Below the pieces are notes generated by a model, which saw nothing but the letters and a program-made list of their open reading frames with translations, was not told where the DNA came from and did no database searches. Of a DNA stretch of 64,000 nt, positions 12,424 to 24,632 are shown piece after piece. A program made the position numbers and the translations under genes. Every line of letters starts with the position of its first letter. Position 1 is the stretch's first letter. The DNA is from Adenanthera pavonina (taxonomy: Eukaryota > Streptophyta > Magnoliopsida > Fabales > Fabaceae): contig JAIVEN010000037.1 in the NCBI GenBank assembly GCA_026686845.1, forward strand, positions 62,001 to 126,000, in the 5' to 3' direction.

Positions 12424-14112
12424 ATGTCTCGCAGAGGAAGGCAGAATAACAGTGATCTGATGAGGCAAATGCATGAGATGTTGGCTGGCCTCAGTAATCA
12501 GGTGAATACTCAGGGAGAAACGTTGAACAGGTTGCAAGAGAGAATGGATAGGCAAGAACAGGGGGATGTGAATGAAGAAGCCGAAATGTTTGTAGATCTG
12601 AATGCAGGAGAGGATGAAACTGTGGTGGAACCTGAGAGAGCCCCAAGGGTTGGAAGAAAGGGTATCTCCTCACAGCTGAAGGACTTTCGGAAGTTTAATC
12701 CTCTGGCTTTCGAAGGTACCATGGATGTGTCACAGGCGGAGAATTGGATTGAACAGATGGAGAACATCTTTAGTGTCATGGATTGCACTTCAGAGCAAAG
12801 GGTGCAGCTGGCGACATTTAAGCTTGAGAAGAAGGCTAAGAGATGGTGGAGGAGTATTCTCCCAAGTGTTGAAGCAATGAGTCCTCCTATGAATTGGGGA
12901 CAGTTTAAAGAACGATTCTTTGCACATTACGTCCCTCCAGCCTTAATGATGCAAAAGGAAGCCGAGTTCCTAACTTTTCAACAAGGGAATCTATCAGTAG
13001 ATGACTATATTGATCAGTTCTTGGACTTGGCAAAATATTCCACGTATCTGAATAATTATCCTGATGATAGGTGGATGGCTCAGAGGTTGTTTGAGGGTGC
13101 CCATCCCGAAATTAAGGAGCGGTTATCTGTGGTGGAGTTTGTGTCCTTCGAGGACTTATGTGCGAAGACTCGTACCTTGTATAGACGAATGAAGGAAGCT
13201 GAGGAGCACAGAAGGAATTCCATGATTCGGGCCTTTTCTCACCTAGGACCTACAGGAGGAATTAGTAAGGGAAGTGGTTCAGGCAGCGGTAGCAGTGGTG
13301 GTAGTACAGGTTCTAGTGGAGGAAGAGGTCGCCATAATCGAGGTCGTCATGGTAGAGGAAGAGGCAGGTTTGGTAGAGAGCAGCACAATAGAGGTCGGTT
13401 TGGCAGAGGACCCTTTTATCAAGGTGGCTTTGAACAAGGGAGTTCCAATCAGAATGAGTATGCAGGAAGGGACTCTGCTCCATCTCAATACAGTTCTGGT
13501 AGTGCATCGAATCTGTGCACAAAATGCGGGTTTAGTCATGGTGATCATCCGTATTTGGTTTGTTTTAATTGTGGTAAACCGAGTCATATGTCGCGAAATT
13601 GTTGGGAGCCACGGCGTGATGATGCAACAAGGAGGCCCACGATGCCCGGACGAGTCTTTGCCATCACTCGACAGGAAGCGGATGCAGTGCCTAACTTGAT
13701 TAGAGGTAAACTTAAACTCAATGGTTACTCTATTCATGCTTTGTTTGACTCAGGTGCATCGCATTCCTTCATTTCATTTGATTGTGCTCGGAGATTGGGT
13801 ATTGTGGCAATCGAGTTGCCTTTTGAATTGTCGGTAGCCACACCCACGGGAGTTTCACTAAGAACTGCTCAAGCTTGTTTGAATTGTGTGGTTCATTTTG
13901 AACACCGAAGCACTACCCTAGATTTGATTTGTTTGCCATTCCAAGAGATTGATGTGATAATTGGAATGGACTGGTTAGAAGCGAATAATGCCATTCTCGA
14001 CTGTGCTCGGAAGACCGTGTCTTTGCCGATGAATATCCCTAGTGTGGAAGGGGATGAGAATATGTGTTTGTCCTTTGCCCAAGCTGACAAGTATTTGAAG
14101 AAAGGATGTTAA
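12424..14112 (+). pseudogene. Retrotransposon gag and protease
   Basis: Starts at the ATG at 12424 (MSRRGRQ). The gag core carries the FxGxxxxxxAxxWI-type pattern (FEGTMDVSQAENWI) and WWRSIL, then a Gly/Arg/Ser-rich stretch, a CCHC zinc knuckle (CFNCGKPSHMSRNC) and an aspartic protease active site (FDSGASHSF). The stop TAA at 14110-14112 is in frame with the downstream RT frame. The flanking residues continue the family sequence directly, so this is most likely a CAA-to-TAA nonsense change; a programmed gag/pol boundary is less likely. Confidence 0.9.
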
Positions 14113-16008
14113 GGGTTTCTGGTTTTCTTCTCTGTGAATGTGGATATGCAAGGTGGTGTCGAAAGATATCCGGTTGTGAATGAATTTTCTGATGTGTTTC
14201 CAGAGGAGATTACTGGTTTACCCCCACCACGAGAACTGGAGTTTTCCATTGATTTGGTGCCCGGGACTAGTCCTATCTCAAAAGCTCCATATCGAATGGC
14301 GCCGTCTGAATTGAAAGAGCTGAAGAAACAGATTGAGGATTTGTTGAAGAGGGGTTTTATCAGACCTAGTGTTTCGCCTTGGGGAGCTCCAGTGTTGTTT
14401 GTCAAGAAGAAGGATGGTAGCCTCAGATTGTGCATTGATTACAGGCAACTGAACCGGGTGACGATCAAGAATAAATATCCTTTGCCTAGGATTGAAGACT
14501 TGATTGATCAGTTGGCAGGTGCCTCTGTATTCTCTAAAATCGATTTGAGGTCGGGATACCATCAATTGCGAGTACGTGCTGAGGATGTGCCTAAAACGGC
14601 ATTTCAAACTCGATATGGTCATTATGAGTTTCTTGTGATGCCATTCGGGTTGACAAATGCCCCGGCAATCTTCATGGATTATATGAACAGGGTGTTTCGG
14701 CCGTATTTGGATAAGTTTGTGGTGGTTTTTATTGATGACATTCTGGTTTACTCCAAGAGTGAGAAAGAGCATGCGCATCATCTTCGGATTGTGTTGCAAG
14801 TATTGCGGGATCACCAACTGTATGCTAAGCTCAGTAAATGTGAGTTTTGGCTACTGGAGGTGAAATTTCTGGGTCATGTGATTTCTGCAGAAGGTGTAGC
14901 TGTAGACCCTAGTAAAGTAGAAGCGGTGTTGAATTGGAAGAGACCGCAATCTGTGACTGAAATTCGGAGTTTTCTGGGATTGGCTGGATATTACCGAAGG
15001 TTCATTAAGGGATTCTCTCAGCTTGTTATGCCATTGACTAGACTCACCCGTAAGGATCGATCTTTCATTTGGGATGACAGGTGTGAGAGAGCATTCCAGG
15101 AGCTGAAGGTTTGTCTAACGTCCACCCCAGTGCTCATTATCCCTAACCTGTCAGAGCCGTTCACTGTTTATACGGATGCCTCTAAGAAGGGTTTAGGGTG
15201 TGTTCTGATGCAGCAAGGTAGAGTTGTGGCGTATGCTTCAAGGCAGCTAAGGCCTCATGAGGAGAACTATCCTACCCATGACCTTGAGCTAGCGGCTGTG
15301 GTGTTTGCCTTGAAATTGTGGAGGCATTATCTCTATGGCGCTCAGTTTGAGGTATTCAGTGATCACAAGAGTTTGAAGTATTTGTTTGATCAGAAAGAAT
15401 TGAACATGAGGCAAAGGCGTTGGGTTGAGTTCCTTGTGGACTATGAGTTTGCTTTGAAGTATCATCCTGGAAAAGCCAATGTTGTGGCGGATGCATTGAG
15501 TAGAAAGTCAATCCATATGGCCATAATGATGTTGAGAGAGCGACAGTTACTGGAAAGCCTGAGAGATATGAAGTTATCCATCAATGTCCATCCTGGAGTA
15601 CTAGTAATGAGTTCCATCAGTGTATCAAGTGATTTATTGAGGAACATTTGCTCTGCTCAGATGGAGGATGACTATCTTTTAGGCATTCGAGAACAGGTTG
15701 AAATAGCGGAGACCCAGGACTTTGATATTCTGGAGGATGGTATCATCCGGTATCGAGGTCGGATTTGTGTGCCAAACGTTGCGGGGTTGCGTGAGATTAT
15801 TTTGGAGGAAGCTCACAAGAGCAAGTACACTATTCACCCAGGTACCACTAAGATGTATCAGGATTTGAAGAGAGGTTATTGGTGGCCAGGCATGAAAAAG
15901 GACATCGCGGAGTTTGTGGCAAGATGCCTGATTTGTCAGAAGGTAAAAATTGAGCACCAATTGCCTACTGGTATGTTGCAATCTTTGGAGATCCCGGAGT
16001 GGAAATAG
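14113..16008 (+). pseudogene. Retrotransposon reverse transcriptase, RNase H and integrase N-part
   Basis: Same frame as gag. It shows the RT entry ([16 protein letters not shown]), CIDYRQLN, the catalytic FIDDILVYS box, the RNase H start [10 protein letters not shown] and the integrase HHCC finger (HPGT...CLICQ). The frame ends with TAG at 16006-16008 after EWK, where related elements have a Trp before DSVSMDF, so TGG-to-TAG is likely. Confidence 0.92.
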
Positions 16009-17061
16009 GATAGCGTTTCCATGGATTTTGTGATGGGATTACCGAGGACCTCTTTAGGACACAATGCGATATGGGTCATTGTGGACAGGTTGACGAAGTC
16101 GGCCCATTTTCTTCCAATTCGAGAAACTATTTCAATGGAGAAGTTGGCCCAGTTGTATGTGAATGAGATAGTAAGGTTGCATGGAGTCCCGATAAATATT
16201 GTGTCAGACAGAGATCCAAGGTTTACATCCAGGTTTTGGAAATCTCTCCAGAAGGCTATGGGTATGAAATTGAGTTTCAGTACTGCTTATCACCCTCAAT
16301 CTGATGGGCAGACTGAAAGGACTATTCAGACTCTGGAGGACATGCTGTGGGCATGTGTTCTAGAGAATAAAGGCAATTGGGATCAGTTTTTGCCATTGGT
16401 TGAATTTGCCTACAACAACAGTTTCCACTCGAGTTTGCAAATGGCTCCATATGAAGCATTGTACGGCAGAAGGTGCAGGTCACCATTGTGTTGGGTTGAA
16501 CTTGGTGAAAGGAGTCTTTTGGGCCCAGATATTGTGGATCAAACCTCTCGGCAGATAGAGAGTATTCGTCAGAAGCTTCTTACCGCTCAGAGTCGGCAAA
16601 AGAGTTATGCGGATAGGAGGAGAAGACCATTGGAGTTTGATGTTGGAGATCATGTATTCTTGAAGGTCACTCCTACTACTGGTGTTGGAAGATCGGTTCG
16701 AGCCAAGAAGCTTACTCCGAGGTATATGGGTCCATACCAAATTCTTGAACGAATTGGGCCAGTAGCGTATCGAGTAGCGCTACTGCCTAGTCTTGCTGGG
16801 TTGCATGATGTTTTCCACGTGTCTCAACTCAAGAAGTATCATCCGGATCCGTCTCATATAATTGATAATGAAGCAGTTCAAGTACGAGAGGATCTGACTG
16901 TTGAGGTCACACCGTTGCAAATTTTGGATGTAAAGGAGAAGCAGTTGAGGAATAAGACCATTAAATTGTTAAAGGTCCTTTGGAGCGGTTTGATGTCCAA
17001 TGATGTCACGTGGGAGACTGAAGATTCTATGCAGAGGAAGTATCCAGATATTTTTGCCTGA
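16009..17061 (+). pseudogene. Retrotransposon integrase core and chromodomain
   Basis: Continues the same frame. The DDE core is visible ([25 protein letters not shown]), then the C-terminal GPYQILER block and, at the very end, a chromodomain-like segment ([14 protein letters not shown] through DVTWETED to YPDIF). This C-terminal chromodomain places the element among chromoviruses, closest in wording to Tekay/Del. Confidence 0.92.
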
Positions 17062-18969
17062 GGCAAGAGGTGAAATTTCGAGGACGAAATTTTTTATAAG
17101 GAGGGGAGAGTGTAATGCCCCTCATGATATTTTTCGTGACATTGAGTTCAGGACCGAAGAAACAAGATGGAGGAACGCTCAAGTGGAGTCTGAAGGAGCT
17201 CCACGCCGCGGCGAGGAGCAGGGCCGCCGCGGCGAGAAGCTTTCCAGTGGCATTGTTCCGGATTAGTTGCTGGAGCCGCGGCGAGGTATGCTGGAGCCGC
17301 GGCGAGAGTCGGAAAAATCGTTTAAATCCGGATCAGTCGGACGCGACAGAAAGAAAGAAAACGAAGGGAGCGACGCAGAGAGACGAGGAGCAGTGCTAGG
17401 GTTCGGCATTTTCGGTGTCCCAGAGTGATTCTCGTCCATTGGGAGCTTGGATTTAAGTTGGTAAGCGTTCCCTACTCCTCCCTCTCCATTTTCTTCAGTT
17501 GAAATTTGGGATTTTCGGTTGTATGGTTGGATTTCCGAGTTGGGGTGAAATCCACCGATTGAAATGGGTGATTTGAGGTTAATGGAACGTGTTTTGGTAT
17601 TCTTGTTACTTGAATGTGAGTTTTGCAGGGATTATGTATGTTTAGAGCTTAACCCTAGGTTGTTTTCGGTAATGGCTCTTAGGAATCCGAGGTGTTTGAG
17701 GTTGTGTGGTGTTTGAGTAATCCCTAAGAGCTTATTGATGCATGAAAAGGGTGTTGGAACCTTGGGTTAGGTTAATGTGGTTGAATTGTGAGATTTGATT
17801 TGTTGGTATATTGTGCTAATGGAAGAATTGTGACATGATAAAGGTTGTTGGCTAATCGAGAGGGGTTCACGTGTACTGGACAGTTCAAGGAAGCTTGTGG
17901 AACTCGTGTGTAGGTGTGGTAACGATAATTGAGGTAACCGGGTGTTTGTTTATATTGTATTGACTATGTTATACGATAGTACGTGTATCTGTATATATAT
18001 ATATGCTTATTCCATTCATACCACGATACTGATGGGTTGTGTGTGCTGTTTATATATATATATATATCGTGGTATGTATACTGTTAGATGATGGTTATGA
18101 CTATGATGATGATATGTGTGATGATGATATGATATGTTGCATACATGACATTATGATGATGGTATAATGATACATGAGCATCACCACATGACATTGTGAG
18201 ACTGTGATGTATGGTGGATGTAGTGGTGATGACGTGATGGTGGTATGATGTATGATGATGTATATATGTTAGGGAGGATAAGGTTGGATTATATATATAT
18301 GTTAGGGAGAATAAGGTTGAATTATATATATATGTTAGGGAGGATAAGGTTGGATTATGTATATATGTTAGGGAGAATAAGGGTGGATGATATATGTGTT
18401 AGGGAGGTTAAGGATGGAGTCCCTGTGAGGGTTACATGCATGTCATTCATTCCATATTGCATCCATGATTTGTGTGAGATATATGTGTATATATATATAT
18501 GTGTGTGGTTGTGGTTCCCGGTTACTGAGACTTTGTCTCACCCCCTTTCCCATAAACTAACCTTTCAGGTGATGGTTCTGGCACTAGTCCTGAGAAGACG
18601 CGGGAGTAGCTGTGTACGTGGGAATAGTCTATGTAGCGTGTGTATTCTGTAATGGTATTTTGTGCCAAGTAAGATAGAGAATGGTTTGTAATGAATGTAT
18701 GTCAGGGCTGAGACTGGTTTAGATGTATGTATGTTTATGTTTGTGGTATGTATGGTTGAATGTTGTTGAGAAGTTTGTATGGCCATCTTGGTAAGTCCAG
18801 AGTGTTGTTGGGCTTTGTTGGTTTGTGTAAGGCCCCAGCCTAGATTTTGATGCTTTCGGGTTGTTTCCGCTGTGTCTATGAATATGGAAGAGTTGTTTTG
18901 AGATGTCGGTTGTGCTTGGTCAGGTTTTGAAGTATTTGGTTAGGTATGGAGGTAGGATGTTACATTCGG

Positions 18970-20617
18970 AGCATGTTTTACATGTATCAACCCACTTTCT
19001 TTTAAATCCAAACAAATTTGAATCTTCATCATCTTCACTTTCAGCACTTTGTTTTATTGCTTTGTCATATAGTGTGTCTTTTACTTTGTTCAGGTCACTC
19101 TTGAGCAACTTCAAAGCCAAATCTAACCTTTCTTCCTCACTATCAAACTGCAATGCCCATAAAGAGTGTGATTGTATTTAATTAACATTTAATTATAGGT
19201 AGTTTGTTGGTGATCGTACCTGAAATAAAGGATTTCTCCTCACATAATTTTCTGATTGTTGCATAAAGTTAATAACAAATATTCCACAGTCATATCTACA
19301 TATTGAAGAAATATGATAAGGTCATGATGAATATCATTTTTCAGTAAATTATATAAACGTAAATAAAAAATCATAAACTCACCCGTTGCCCTGGAATAGA
19401 ATATTGTTTGCCGTTGTCTGGTGAAATTTTGTAAACTTAACTTTTGGGAAGAGATTATCCATGGCAATCAACTAGACATACAAGATTAATTTTAAGGAAT
19501 CAAATCCCAATATATGTCGAATAATTATATATATGAATGTTACAATCATATGATTCTCACCAATTTTTCTGTTGTCTCATCACGTTCTATCTTAGTTACA
19601 AACTTATCAGAGAGAGAATTCCATATTTCAACCTCTTGTTTCTTCATATGAACAACATATAAATAAAAATGTCCAAGTGAATCTTTTTCAAAGTGAATAG
19701 GTACAAATATCTGTAATTAATGAATGATAACATAAATTAGATCAATGTATAGACACCTCAAGCAAGTAACCATAATAACAAAAGAAACTTAAAATAGATG
19801 AAAAGATAATATACCTTCTCACAATATACCAAGTCAGACATGTAATTTTCTCTTATTTTATGCTTTTTGACAAAGTCCGCGAATGAACTTATCTTACCAC
19901 TAAGTGCTGCATTCTACAATTAAATCATGTATGAACCATCAAATTAGCTTGTCAATGAAATTCTTTTAGATATGAAAACTAACATATATCATAGATTTGA
20001 AAAGGGAATAAGAAATTACCGAAAATGTCACTGGAAGATACCAATTCAAAGGCCTAGTTTTCTTTCGTTCAGTATCAGTTAATATCTCAACAAAAGCATC
20101 TATAACCTAATAATACAAGGAAATTGAACACTAACATAACTGAAACCTTGCTCAATAACTACATAGAACATTCTATAAATAAATACTCACCCATGCGTCC
20201 AAAAAAGTCTGTGGTTTTAGTGTGAAGAAGTCAGACTGATTCAAATGTAAATGTGAGGAAGAAAACACCCCAAGTGGCTCACTGAAGACCAACTAAGAGT
20301 GATTTAATTAAGCTTAAAAACACATGCATACATGCAAACATAACACACACACATGCACACATAGCATTTATATAGCTGGAAGTGGAACCGTGAATATTCA
20401 AACACATATTGTATCAATAGCATGTCTCTTTCATTCACCACAGTGGAAACAAAAAAGGGGCCAACTTGGATCCTTTGCTGATGCTTAGCTTTTGTGTGAA
20501 ATTGTACTTGTTGGAGAGCCTTTAACCCTTCCCACATTGTTTTGGGGGACATGTAACAATCAAGCATAGTTTCATTCACTTTGTTATAATTTGTTGACCT
20601 ATCCGATATTGATAAAC
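18970..20617 (-). pseudogene. Ulp1/C48 protease-like exons of copy B
   Basis: After the linker exon (20617-20389), six exons (91, 87, 99, 150, 89 and 76 bp) encode a Ulp1 fold: SDFFTLKPQTFLDAW, RPLNWYLPV, IFVPIHFEKDSLGHF with the catalytic His, EIWNSL where the catalytic Asp should be, and QGNGYDCGIF with the oxyanion Gln six residues before the catalytic Cys. No stop occurs in the chain. The Asp is replaced by Asn relative to copy F (GGG ATT in F, GGA ATT in B around the site). The hinge exon begins at 19147 and is cut at 18970 by the retrotransposon. Confidence 0.85.
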
Positions 20618-20792
20618 CTGCTTTATGCATAACACAATCAATACATTAATAAAGACTCACCCCACAATTGCATACTTTCTAAACTATCAATCAGTAGTGA
20701 CATGGGGAATTAAATTAACTCTCACTTGGTTCCTATTTCCTCACTTCAACATAATTAAAAACTGAGGGAATATCTTATATAGAATTAATATA

Positions 20793-21363
20793 GGGATAAA
20801 GAATGTTTTGGTTATTAAAGTTTTACTTCATTTTCATATTAGCCCCAATAGTTTCATCAATTTTATTGAATCACTATTTATAGTTTTCTATCATTAAAGA
20901 GTTAATCCTTAGATTTTCAAAATTTTATCAATTTAATTTCCTATATTGTCCAACTTGTCATTAACTTCGTTAAAATTCATTAATTGACATGTGTCAAACG
21001 GTAAGATGAATTGAATGCACACATAGATGTGTAATAAAGCTGACTGAACTTTTTTTTTTATTTAATTTTTTCTACAACCTACATTTAAATTGACATATTG
21101 TTCAACATCTTATTTTATTGTTGATAATCTATTTTTAATTCATGTGTTTTGCCAACTCATCTTTCTTTTGATAAATCAACACAAATTTGACAGATTTCAG
21201 CCATGTTTGATAGAGATGGGATTAAATTTCTAACGTTTGGATAATTTAAGGATTATCTCTCTCACACTGTAAAAATATGAGAAGTGATTTAATAAAATTA
21301 AAACTGCGGGGACCAAAATGAAAATTGAGTAAAATTTTAAGGGCCAAAAGGTCATCTACCCCC
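20793..21363. mobile_element. MITE in the first intron of copy B
   Basis: Terminal inverted repeats of about 55 bp: the left end (GGGATAAAGAATGTTTTGG...) pairs with the reverse complement of the right end (GGGGGTAGATGACCTTTTGG...). An 8-bp target duplication TTAATATA is at 20785-20792 and 21364-21371, pointing to a hAT-like origin. There is no coding. The corresponding intron of copy F lacks it. Confidence 0.8.
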
Positions 21364-21457
21364 TTAATATATTAGTTATCAAACTCTAAAATGACTACAA
21401 AATAAAATTACAAATTATGCTTCATTAATTTATTGTTAAACCAATATTATTTTGTAC

Positions 21458-21686
21458 CTGGTGAATCTACGACCAGGTTGTATTTCATATGGCTGTTGAC
21501 TCTTTTGTTGGAACTAGTGCATACTCGAATGCCTTGGCCTTCGATATGATTAATATGAGATTTGATCCGGTTAGCACTTGCTGCAAATACAAACCCACAA
21601 TGTTTGCACTTTACTCGTTTCCCCTTCAATAGTGTTACGTGTTTCCACATGTCTAGTGCCTTTGGTCTACCTGCTGACTTACCCAT
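21458..21686 (-). pseudogene. BED zinc-finger exon, N-terminus of copy B
   Basis: The ATG at 21686 opens MGKSAGRPKALDMWKHV, followed by KCKHC, ANRIKSHI and GIRVC. This is the W...C-x2-C...H...C pattern of a BED zinc finger, a DNA-binding domain known from hAT transposases and from BED-NLR immune receptors. The exon ends with the donor CAG|GTACAAA in phase with the linker exon at 20617. Just upstream of the ATG, TTGCAG at about 21698-21703 could be the acceptor of a 5'-UTR intron. It is the clearest evidence that the Ulp1-NLR protein began with a BED domain. Confidence 0.82.
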
Positions 21687-21763
21687 TATTAATTTTCCTG
21701 CAAGTAACATTTTCTACTTTTTCTTCACGCATTCAATTTGTTAAACCAAGGTAATATGTAGTT

Positions 21764-23920
21764 AAAATTCAAGATAAATTCAAAGATTGAAATTTTGTTA
21801 GCTTTTGGAAACCGAAGTCATAATCAAGATTAAAGGCTATATCTTTCGTTGACTGAAACTTGGTTAGCTTATAAGAGCGTGACTTTTTATGAGTTTGAGA
21901 CTGAGTGTTCATTCATTCAATCTATTTTTCATATATGCAATCAGCTACTTTTCCTGCATAAACAATCGTGCATCTACCTTTTCTCATGCATTAAATTTTA
22001 TCAATTGAAGCAACAAATTAAAGAATCAAGAGTAAACAAAGCAAGTAATCACATTGAAAATAAAGGCTGAACAAGCAATCAAAGAGAGAAACTACTAGTG
22101 TACTACTTCAGATCTAGATTGAAGGTTAGCGAACGACTAAGGTGAGAAGCAGAGATGTTGACCTGATGCCTGAGGTAAGAAGAACTACTTTGATTATTAG
22201 AGGAAATTAAAAAAAAGTAATATTAATATTTTTCCATGAGGATTTTATTTGGTTACATTCATACAATACAATTATCTACTTTTCGAGCACGTAAAATTAT
22301 CATTATCTCTTCTTGGTGGAAGTTGAAACATTTGCTCTTAATGAAGTCCTCCTACTAGCTAGCAAGAAACCATTAACATGGGACCTGTAATTTTGGAGTC
22401 TAACTGTAAAACCTGAAGTAGTAATTATATCAGGAAGAAGGATGCTCATATGGGGCCATTCTTGCTCCTTGAGGTTTTGTTGGATTGAAGAATGGAAGAT
22501 GAGTAGAGAATCGAAGGTTGAGAAGAAGAAGAAAGCGTTGATTTGATGCTCGAAAGAAAGGTAGAAAATGTGGCAAATGTATGTGGACTGGTCAGCTGCC
22601 CATAGAGTCTGCTAGCTCCTGAAAAAAATATGTGGACTCCGTCGATAGAAGATGAGAAGAAGATTGGTCTCCGAGTAATTGTCAGCTACACGTATAGTCA
22701 ACGAGGTCCACCCTCCACAACAATTATTGTAGGCTCCATCTCTTCTTTATTTTTCTGTCACTGCCATAAAAAAAATAAATTTACTGAATTAAATTCAATT
22801 AAAGATAATTGGATCCCCTGTGTCGTATGTTGGACACTACGTCAACCAATGAATAGGCTTATGGTCAATGTTTATGGCATATGGCAATGAGGGGATATTA
22901 CAGCAAAGGAAGAGCTTCCATCGACGTCAACATCAACATGGGAATGGGAGAAATTAAGATTATAGCAGAGTCCTCTTCATTTCCGTTGACCTCCGTTCCG
23001 CCATGAGGTTATTTCTTCGAAAGGCCATTCACAAACTAACCACAGGTTACGTGTTATAAAAAGCACTTTTGTTCTAGTCAAAATTGGCAACTTCTTTATG
23101 CTTTCCGGTAGAACGTGATCCAGGGCAGAATCTTTATTTGTTCGTGAAGAAAAAATAATTTATTGCAATTGAGAGAATATTTGCTGCAAGATTTCAACGT
23201 ATGGCAAGATTCCGCTTGCCCACGGTAAAGCGAAGATGGGACTGAGTTCATAAAATGACCAGCGTTGGATTGAAGCAATGGAGAAGTAATTAAAGATATA
23301 AAATTACTTTAGGTTTTGGATTGAAGTAGATAGCTAGCGTTGTTATGATGGCAGACAAGTAGGAAGAAAATGTGGTACAAGGTAGAGAAAAAAATCATAG
23401 ACTAGTGTTGATTTTTACTCATTTTCGAGGTTTTAAATAAATAATTTCCTTCCAATACTTTTTACTAGTCTCTAGTCTCACCAAACTTTCATCTTTTATA
23501 ACTAAGATGTGTACGTAATTTGCAAGTGGGCTTCCCAATTTTAAAAGTTATTATGAATTTGATCGAGTAAGGGCATTTTGGTCCGCAAGTTCTAAATAGG
23601 TAAGACAAAAACATTCATACTTTCTACCCCAATAAATTGGGTACTGGACTTTTCAAAAGGATATCACTTCAAGGTGTTCATCATTAAAGTTTCAAATAAA
23701 ACAAGTACATGCGATTCTTTTTAAAGAAAAAAATAAAATTATATGTAAGATGCAAAGATATAAAAGGTACTTAAAAAAACTTGATGTTCTTATCAAAGAG
23801 AATAATGACACACGTGAAAGACAACTAAACCTTAATTCTATGTCCCAAAAAGAATGCATAACCCTTTCCTACAAAAACTTTAGCCTCTATCTCGAGTGAG
23901 TACTCAGTAGCCAAGCAATC
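21764..23920. other. Upstream region of copy B, no gene seen
   Basis: This should hold the promoter and any 5'-UTR exons of copy B. It contains short GA-rich stretches (22480-22560) that read like leader sequence on the minus strand, but I find no coding or RNA gene and no clear TATA box that I would defend. Confidence 0.4.
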
Positions 23921-23929
23921 GCACACTTG

Positions 23930-24010
23930 TCACTTTGGGAAGAGTGATAATATGGTGAGAAAGGCTATCGCTACCAAGAAGTATCATTTCAGAGAATGAT
24001 CTCTTGGGAA
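23930..24010 (-). pseudogene. LRR scrap C
   Basis: About 80 bp match the C-terminal LRR of copy B at 5320-5390 (gggaagagtgata, atggtgagaaag, aagtatcatttca). It is surrounded by unrelated sequence, and another short match to the family's distal flank occurs at 24945-24985. This is the remnant of a further, almost lost tandem unit. Confidence 0.6.
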
Positions 24011-24342
24011 ATGGTTTTGAAATCTAAAAGATACCTTTGAAGTTGAGGTTCTTTTGTTATTGATGGTTGCTTAATTCTGCATCTGTTGTTTGCCCTCTGT
24101 ATTATGTAGAAAAGGAATCTCCATTATCTCCTCATTGAACATGGAAACTTTCTTCTCACCAAGTATATAAGTTTCTCCATAATCACACATACCCTGTCTT
24201 GTACCTCCTGCAATCCCATTCATTTCAAACAGAGTCAGTTACAATTTGATTCAACTCAATACAAAACAAAAACAGTGTAAGGATACGATTCCTTCAACCT
24301 CTTGTAGGACCAGGCATATGTCTCTGCCAAATCCTTCCTTCT

Positions 24343-24632
24343 TGTTAGAGCCCAAAGCTGATTTGGGTCCAAAAGACATTTCTTGGCCCTTCGTCATTCT
24401 TTGTGTTTATTTTTTATTTTATTCTGCTGTATATTTCTTCATTCTTATCCTATTCACCTGTAGCCAATTATTATTGGCTGATCCCTCTCTAGGGTTTGTA
24501 CACTTGTTAATTATTTTAATAGCACTGTTTTGGCTCTTGAGCATCACTGAAAATAGCTCGAGCTCTTCACAGAAATCCCCAGAACCTGTCTCCTCCCAAT
24601 TCTCCTACCCATCTCTTCACATCTTTCACACA
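24343..24632 (+). mobile_element. Possible short solo LTR (copia-like)
   Basis: A 290-bp block starting TGTTAGAGCCCAAAG and ending TTTCACACA has the TG...CA ends and U3-like wording of small copia LTRs. I do not see a convincing target duplication. A 129-codon open frame (24246-24635) with hydrophobic stretches crosses it but has no recognisable family, and I do not call it a gene. Confidence 0.3.

Larger units (their letters stand above)
10424..18964 (+). mobile_element. Full-length Ty3/gypsy retrotransposon, Tekay/Del-like chromovirus
   Basis: The 5' LTR is 10424-12277 and the 3' LTR 17111-18964, both 1854 bp with only about seven differences that I can see by eye. Target-site duplication TTCGG flanks it (10419-10423, 18965-18969). 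A primer-binding site resembling the initiator-Met tRNA end (TGGTATTAGAGC) lies at 12281-12292, and a polypurine tract precedes the 3' LTR at about 17098-17110. One reading frame (12424-17061) encodes gag, protease, RT, RNase H, integrase and a C-terminal chromodomain, with two in-frame stops. It is inserted antisense within the hinge exon of copy B. The near-identical LTRs mean a recent insertion. Confidence 0.95.
5087..21686 (-). pseudogene. BED-Ulp1-NB-ARC-LRR gene, copy B, broken by two LTR insertions
   Basis: Read on the minus strand the gene runs: BED exon 21686-21458; linker exon 20617-20389; Ulp1 exons 20281-20191, 20106-20020, 19913-19815, 19710-19561, 19471-19383 and 19295-19220; hinge exon 19147-10340 (interrupted); NB-ARC-LRR exon 9986-5087 (interrupted). 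Every junction has GT-AG ends and the phases agree, including BED to linker, where a G joins GT to give Gly. The frame stays open from the BED ATG through the Ulp1 exons. A 1854-bp-LTR Tekay-like element sits in the hinge exon (target duplication TTCGG) and a solo LTR sits between the ARC and LRR coding parts (target duplication GTAAT). There is also a 1-bp loss in the GLPL codon run near 9358 and a frameshift near 5845. Orientation, exon sizes and introns match copy F. It cannot make the full protein; truncated BED-Ulp1 transcripts remain possible. Confidence 0.88.
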
